A DNA stretch of 53,589 nt from an uncultured Planctomycetia bacterium (lineage in GTDB: Bacteria; Planctomycetota; Phycisphaerae; FEN-1346; JAACEH01). A program made the translations under genes and the position numbers. Position 1 is the first letter of the stretch. The number at the start of each line of letters is the position of its first letter. The DNA lies in assembly GCA_903929765.1 (NCBI GenBank), contig CAIYVX010000089.1, positions 1 through 53,589 on the forward strand. The letters are read 5' to 3'. Below are positions 50,222 through 53,589 of this stretch, piece by piece. The notes under the pieces are model-generated. The model was not told the DNA's origin, made no database searches, and saw nothing but the letters and a program-made list of their open reading frames with translations.

Positions 50222-51667
50222 TCAGGACTGTTTCATCACTCCGACTTCGACGTTGCGGAACCGGGCCGGGGCGACGCCGTGGCCGACGTGGGCTGTCTGG
50301 CCGGGCTGGCCCTTGCCGCAATTTGGCGTGCCGTAAAGTTTCCATTCCGACGGGCCGCAGACGGCGTCGCAGGAGTTCCAGAACTCGGGCGTGACGCCGG
50401 TGTAGGTGGGGTTGCGGAAAATTTGCCCGAGCTTGCCGGCCTTGATTTCCCAGGCGATTTCGGTGCCGAACTGGAAGTTCAGTCGCTTGTTGTCGATGGA
50501 CCAGGAATGGTTCGTGGCCAGGAACAATCCGTCGGCGGTGTCGGCGATCAGTTCGGCCAGCGTGCCCTGGTGCGGGAGGAGATTCACGTTGGTCATGCGG
50601 ATGAGCGGAATGCGCGACCAGGAACTGGCCCGCATCGAACCGGTGCTGGTGCGGCCGATGACGGGGGCGGTTTCGCGGCTCGACATGTAGCCGACGAAGC
50701 GGCCGGCGGTGATGATGGCGGTGCGCTCGGCGGGCACGCCCTCGTCGTCCCAGGCGAAGGTGCCCAGGCCGCCGGGAGCGGTGGCGTCAGCGACGACGTT
50801 GATCAGTTTCGAGCCGTATTGGAGATTATCGAGTTTTTCAAGCGTCAGGAACGAATCGCCGGCGTAGGCCGATTCCATGCCGATGACGCGGTCGAGTTCG
50901 ATGGGGTGGCCGATGGATTCGTGGACCTGGAGGGCGAGTTGGCCGCCGTCGAGAATGATGGTTCGCCGGCCGGAGGGGCACGGCGGGGCTTTGAGGAGTT
51001 CGGCGGCCTCGGCCTTGACGCGGGCGGCGTGGGCCAGGATGTCGAGCGACTCGAAATATTCGTAGCCGGCGGTGGCGAAGTTGCCACGAAAGCTGTTGGG
51101 GTAGGAACGGACCTGGATTTCGCCGTCGCCGACGGCCGTGGCCGCGATGCCGCCGCCGGTTTCGATGATGGTCTGGTCGGTCAGGGCGCCTTCGGTCGAG
51201 GCGAAGATTTTGCGGGTTTCGTAGGCGGCGAAGAAAGATTGCGAGACGCCGATGGGTTCACCCATCATCAGTTCGCTGGCCTTCACCAGCAGCGCGAGCT
51301 TGTCGGCCAGCGGCACGGCGAAGGGGTCTTTGGTGTGCGGCGTGACGTAAGAGCCGCGCGCCGGGGCGACGGGGGCGAGGGTCACGGGCTTGTCGGCCAC
51401 GAGCCCCGAGGCCCGGGCGATCTGGCAGGCCACGTCGACGACGCGGGCGATTTCGGCCTCGGTGACGATGTAGGACGAATGAAAGCCCCAGGAACCGTTG
51501 ATGAGGACTCGGACGCCGAAGCCGCGCGACCGCTCTTCGCTGGCCGATTCGACGACGGCGTTGTTGACGGCGAGGTCCTGTTCGCGCGTTTCGACGAAAC
51601 GGACATCGCCGTAAGCGACGCCGGCGCGGCGCATGAGTTCGACGGCATGTTGGGCTAGTTGGTTCAC
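50222..51667 (-). CDS. tldD: TldD metalloprotease
   Basis: The 481-residue protein has the HESIGH metal-binding motif in LQVHESIGHPIELDR (His249, Glu250, His254) and the family's STGSMRASSWSRIPLIRMTNVNLLPHQGT and GTEIAWEIKAGKLGQIFRNPTYTGVTPEFWNSCDAVCGPSEWKLYG. With TldE it forms a two-chain metalloprotease that degrades peptides and processes some modified ones. No signal peptide is present, so it is cytoplasmic. The ATG at 51667 is the first residue of the family's MNQLAQHAVELMRRAG. Both chains are present, so the complex should be functional. Confidence 0.96.
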   Translation of the reverse strand: MNQLAQHAVELMRRAGVAYGDVRFVETREQDLAVNNAVVESASEERSRGFGVRVLINGSWGFHSSYIVTEAEIARVVDVACQIARASGLVADKPVTLAPVAPARGSYVTPHTKDPFAVPLADKLALLVKASELMMGEPIGVSQSFFAAYETRKIFASTEGALTDQTIIETGGGIAATAVGDGEIQVRSYPNSFRGNFATAGYEYFESLDILAHAARVKAEAAELLKAPPCPSGRRTIILDGGQLALQVHESIGHPIELDRVIGMESAYAGDSFLTLEKLDNLQYGSKLINVVADATAPGGLGTFAWDDEGVPAERTAIITAGRFVGYMSSRETAPVIGRTSTGSMRASSWSRIPLIRMTNVNLLPHQGTLAELIADTADGLFLATNHSWSIDNKRLNFQFGTEIAWEIKAGKLGQIFRNPTYTGVTPEFWNSCDAVCGPSEWKLYGTPNCGKGQPGQTAHVGHGVAPARFRNVEVGVMKQS

Positions 51668-51740
51668 TTTCTTTCTCCAGAACTTCTGACGGATAGTATA
51701 GGTGAGGATGGGCGGGGGGACAAGACGTTTTCGGAGAGAG

Positions 51741-51770
51741 GCTTAAGACCTAAGGCTTAAGACTTAAGGC
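51741..51770. repeat. AAGCCT low-complexity repeat (reverse)
   Basis: GCTTAAGACCTAAGGCTTAAG and related units; same family as 11011-11050. Confidence 0.6.
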
Positions 51771-51791
51771 GCAGCAACGGCAGCAACAACG

Positions 51792-51831
51792 GTTTTTGCG
51801 TTGCGAAGAAGGCGCGGGGCGGTAAACTTGA
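51792..51831 (+). promoter_or_regulatory. Promoter region of the orphan HigA gene, duplicated at 53361
   Basis: TTGCGA (51801-51806) and TAAACT (51823-51828) are 16 bases apart, 20 bases before the ATG. A 40-base block around them recurs at 53361-53401 with about 36 matches. Confidence 0.6.
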
Positions 51832-51847
51832 GTGAGGTGGAACGGCC

Positions 51848-52264
51848 ATGAAAAGAAAGACTCTGAAACACGAAAATATTCCGGCGAGCTACGCGGAACT
51901 GGTGGGGCTGTTCATGCCGCGCCCGCTGCACGATGACGTGGATTATCGCAATGCCCTGGGCGTGCTGGACGCCATGGCGGGTTTCGAGATGAACTCCGAT
52001 CAGGAGGACTATTTCGACGCCATCGCGACATTCGTCGAGAAATACGAGGCCGAACATCACGCCATCGCAGGGGCGAAAATGACGCCGGTGGAACTGATTC
52101 GTTCGCTGATGGAAGAGCACGGGATGAGCGAGTCGGACCTGGGGCGGCTGTTGGGCGACCGGAGCCTGGGTCACCGCATCCTGAGCGGCGAGCGGGAACT
52201 GAGCAAGGCGCATATCCGCGTGCTGGCGGAACATTTCAGTTTGAATGCGGCGAAGCTGCTGTAG
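51848..52264 (+). CDS. Orphan HigA-type antitoxin
   Basis: The 138-residue protein parallels HigA at 14399-14821 along its whole length: IPASYAELVGLFMPRPLHDDVDYRNALGVLDAM, NSDQEDYFDAIATFVEKYEAEHH and a C-terminal HTH (GMSESDLGRLLGDRSLGHRILSGERELSKAHIRVLAEHF). No HigB-like toxin frame is found within 200 bases on either side. It is either an antitoxin left after loss of its toxin or a stand-alone regulator or neutraliser. GAGGTGG precedes the ATG. The PD-(D/E)XK gene converges on it with five bases between. Confidence 0.88.
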   Translation: MKRKTLKHENIPASYAELVGLFMPRPLHDDVDYRNALGVLDAMAGFEMNSDQEDYFDAIATFVEKYEAEHHAIAGAKMTPVELIRSLMEEHGMSESDLGRLLGDRSLGHRILSGERELSKAHIRVLAEHFSLNAAKLL

Positions 52265-52269
52265 GCGGC

Positions 52270-53292
52270 TCAGGAGTTGGGTGTAACGGCCAGTTTATTG
52301 AGTTCCTCGATGGTGAACTTGGCGAGAACCTCCGCCTGTTTGTCGCCGGGGAGGTTCAGAAAACCCTCTATGGCCGAGAGGCTTGTCGGCAGTGTCTTGC
52401 CGATTGGCCATTCATCAGACCAATGCAGTTTCCAATCAGGTCCCGTCGCCCTTTCATATTGCGGGAAGCGTGAGCCGATTTGAACGGCCCACGTCAAGGT
52501 GTCGGTTTGCCAGCATAAACCGAGACAAATCCAGTCACCATCTTCACCGTCGACGCGGTTGCCGCGAAAGAACTCGTGCGAATAGGATCGGCGATAAAGG
52601 CAGCTCCGATTGTGCTTCTTGTAATCGGAACCATCTTTGCGGAGCCTTCGTGCTACGATGTCAACAGCCAAGTCCACAACATCGAACACCGCCCGCAGCG
52701 TTTCGGTTTTTCCCTCTCGAATTGCGCTGGTCTGCATGTCGTTTCTCCTCATGTAATACAAAAGACCTTGTACCAGAGGGCAACTCGCGAGGCGCTCACC
52801 AGTAGAGGACTTTTCCGCGATGGCATCCCTGATTGTTTTGTTAATCTGGTACCAGGTGAAACACCTGTCGTGAAGTTGGGTGAAGTCTGGATCGTAGCGG
52901 CCGACGAAAGCGACGGCGCTGGAGTCTCGGTATTTCGCGGGAATGCTATTGAGATAATCGCACACCTGATCCTCGCGGGCCTCGCTGTCTACCTTGAACT
53001 CGATGCAGGCGATAGGTTCGGCGTTGCTGTCAAGCACTGTAAAGTCAGGAATCATGGAGTCATTCAGGTGGCGCTGGATCTCCACGCGCGCGTCTGCGAA
53101 GCTGGCCTTTTCGGGATGGTCCGGAAAGAGCTTCTCCAGAAACCTGGTTTTTAGTTCCGGGTGAGAGTTCAGAGTCCAAGCCAGTGTCGTGGTCAGGAAG
53201 TTTTCGGTTTGGGAAACGTTGGGCGTGTCGCGGTACTTCTGCAATTCGCTCAGCCAACAGATTGTGTTCGCCTGGTTTTCTGACGTATTCAT
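52270..53292 (-). CDS. PD-(D/E)XK nuclease-fold protein, unknown role
   Basis: Residues about 78-100 (DSMIPDFTVLDSNAEPIACIEFKVDSE) hold the PD and E-x-K pattern of the PD-(D/E)XK nuclease fold, with the usual hydrophobic strands around them. Residues about 100-145 continue the fold (QVCDYLNSIPAKYRDSSAVAFVGRYDP). The C-terminal half (DGDWICLGLCWQTDTLTWAVQIGSR) is a separate domain that I do not recognise. No helicase, methylase or toxin is attached. Base composition is less GC-rich than the neighbours, and promoter-like duplicates flank the gene, which suggests acquisition. It may be a restriction- or defence-related nuclease; this is inference. Confidence 0.75.
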   Translation of the reverse strand: MNTSENQANTICWLSELQKYRDTPNVSQTENFLTTTLAWTLNSHPELKTRFLEKLFPDHPEKASFADARVEIQRHLNDSMIPDFTVLDSNAEPIACIEFKVDSEAREDQVCDYLNSIPAKYRDSSAVAFVGRYDPDFTQLHDRCFTWYQINKTIRDAIAEKSSTGERLASCPLVQGLLYYMRRNDMQTSAIREGKTETLRAVFDVVDLAVDIVARRLRKDGSDYKKHNRSCLYRRSYSHEFFRGNRVDGEDGDWICLGLCWQTDTLTWAVQIGSRFPQYERATGPDWKLHWSDEWPIGKTLPTSLSAIEGFLNLPGDKQAEVLAKFTIEELNKLAVTPNS

Positions 53293-53360
53293 CGCGGACC
53301 TCTTTCTTGTCGGCTCTTGTGATTAGATATTGTGACATTTTGCCGGGGAGTTGCAAGTCT

Positions 53361-53401
53361 GTTTTTGCGTTGCGAAGAAAGGGCGGGGCGGTACACTTGT
53401 C
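53361..53401 (+). promoter_or_regulatory. Second copy of the orphan HigA promoter block
   Basis: TTGCGA and TACACT are 16 bases apart in a block matching 51792-51831. No gene follows in the window; the downstream sequence is repeats. Confidence 0.6.
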
Positions 53402-53427
53402 AACTGGTGGGGGACGCGCAACCGAAA

Positions 53428-53578
53428 CCCCTCACCCGGCCCTGAAGGGCCGACCTCTCCCACGGGAGAGGGGTGAAGAAACAACGGCAGAAGAAACGGC
53501 ATCCCCCAGCAGTGCTGGGGGCTTCAAAAGAAAAAGAAGCAGCAACAACGGCAGGGCAGAGATAAACTCTGCCCCTAC
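53428..53578 (-). repeat. Three palindromic elements in reverse orientation at the window end
   Basis: 53428-53478 is a reversed CACCCCTCTCCC...GGGTGAGGGG element, 53497-53527 a reversed GAAGCCCCCAGCA hairpin, and 53553-53578 a reversed GTAGGGGCAGAG hairpin (CTAC at 53575-53578). The remaining bases are polypurine spacers. Confidence 0.85.
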
Positions 53579-53589
53579 GAAAAGAAGAA

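Overview
The window looks like chromosome of a GC-rich, Gram-negative-type member of the Planctomycetota, probably Phycisphaerae-like (inference). Support: paired DUF1559-like prepilins carrying an A|FTLIEL cleavage site and an H-x10-DG C-terminus, Kdo/lipopolysaccharide genes (kdsD, kdsC, a giant LptC/OstA-like protein), an AsmA-like protein, many lipobox lipoproteins, and a PocR-GAF-SpoIIE regulator. No rRNA, tRNA or CRISPR array was seen.

Layout. 0-0.5 kb: 3' end of an IS256-type transposase whose insertion cut off the 3' end of a secreted protein gene (479-2023). 2.2-10.9 kb: scpB behind a perfect consensus promoter, a cold-shock protein with a long leader, a U32 peptidase/RlhA-like gene, a TSUP exporter, a lipoprotein, and a membrane protein-glycosyltransferase pair. 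11-14.9 kb: a YdjY/ExbD-like secreted protein, a TPR protein and a higBA toxin-antitoxin pair. 14.9-21.3 kb: a PocR-GAF-PP2C phosphatase, then a lower-GC block (trypsin-like protease, DUF6804-like membrane protein, TPR lipoprotein), then a URO-D-family protein. 21.4-30.1 kb: TPR membrane protein, AsmA-like protein, a RAYT transposase framed by inverted palindromes, two lipoproteins. 30.3-34.4 kb: etfB-etfA-acyl-CoA dehydrogenase. 34.8-39.6 kb: lipobox hydrolase, two membrane proteins, two prepilins. 39.7-45.0 kb: kdsD-kdsC-lptC-like envelope cluster. 45.2-53.6 kb: PfkB kinase, second URO-D-family protein, then tldD-tldE-alcohol dehydrogenase, an orphan HigA-like antitoxin and a PD-(D/E)XK protein.

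The most unusual property is an exceptional density of short palindromic repeats of several families. They include GTAG-headed REP-like hairpins, GGGTGSCA-headed hairpins, a CACCC-CTCTCCC/GGGTGAGGGG element, a larger CCAATATCC inverted repeat, and others. The one RAYT-type REP transposase in the window lies between inverted copies of the GGGTGGCATGG type. Several families also sit in frame inside conserved genes (scpB, the U32 gene, the lptC-like gene), where they are translated as extra peptides, and they supply stop codons or N-termini for neighbouring genes.

A second large-scale signal is strand composition. From about 2 kb to 45 kb the + strand is C-rich whatever the gene direction, and after about 45.1 kb it is G-rich, as expected near a replication origin or at a rearrangement junction. 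Several genes have strong -35/-10 boxes placed so close to the start codon that the mRNA should be leaderless or nearly so.
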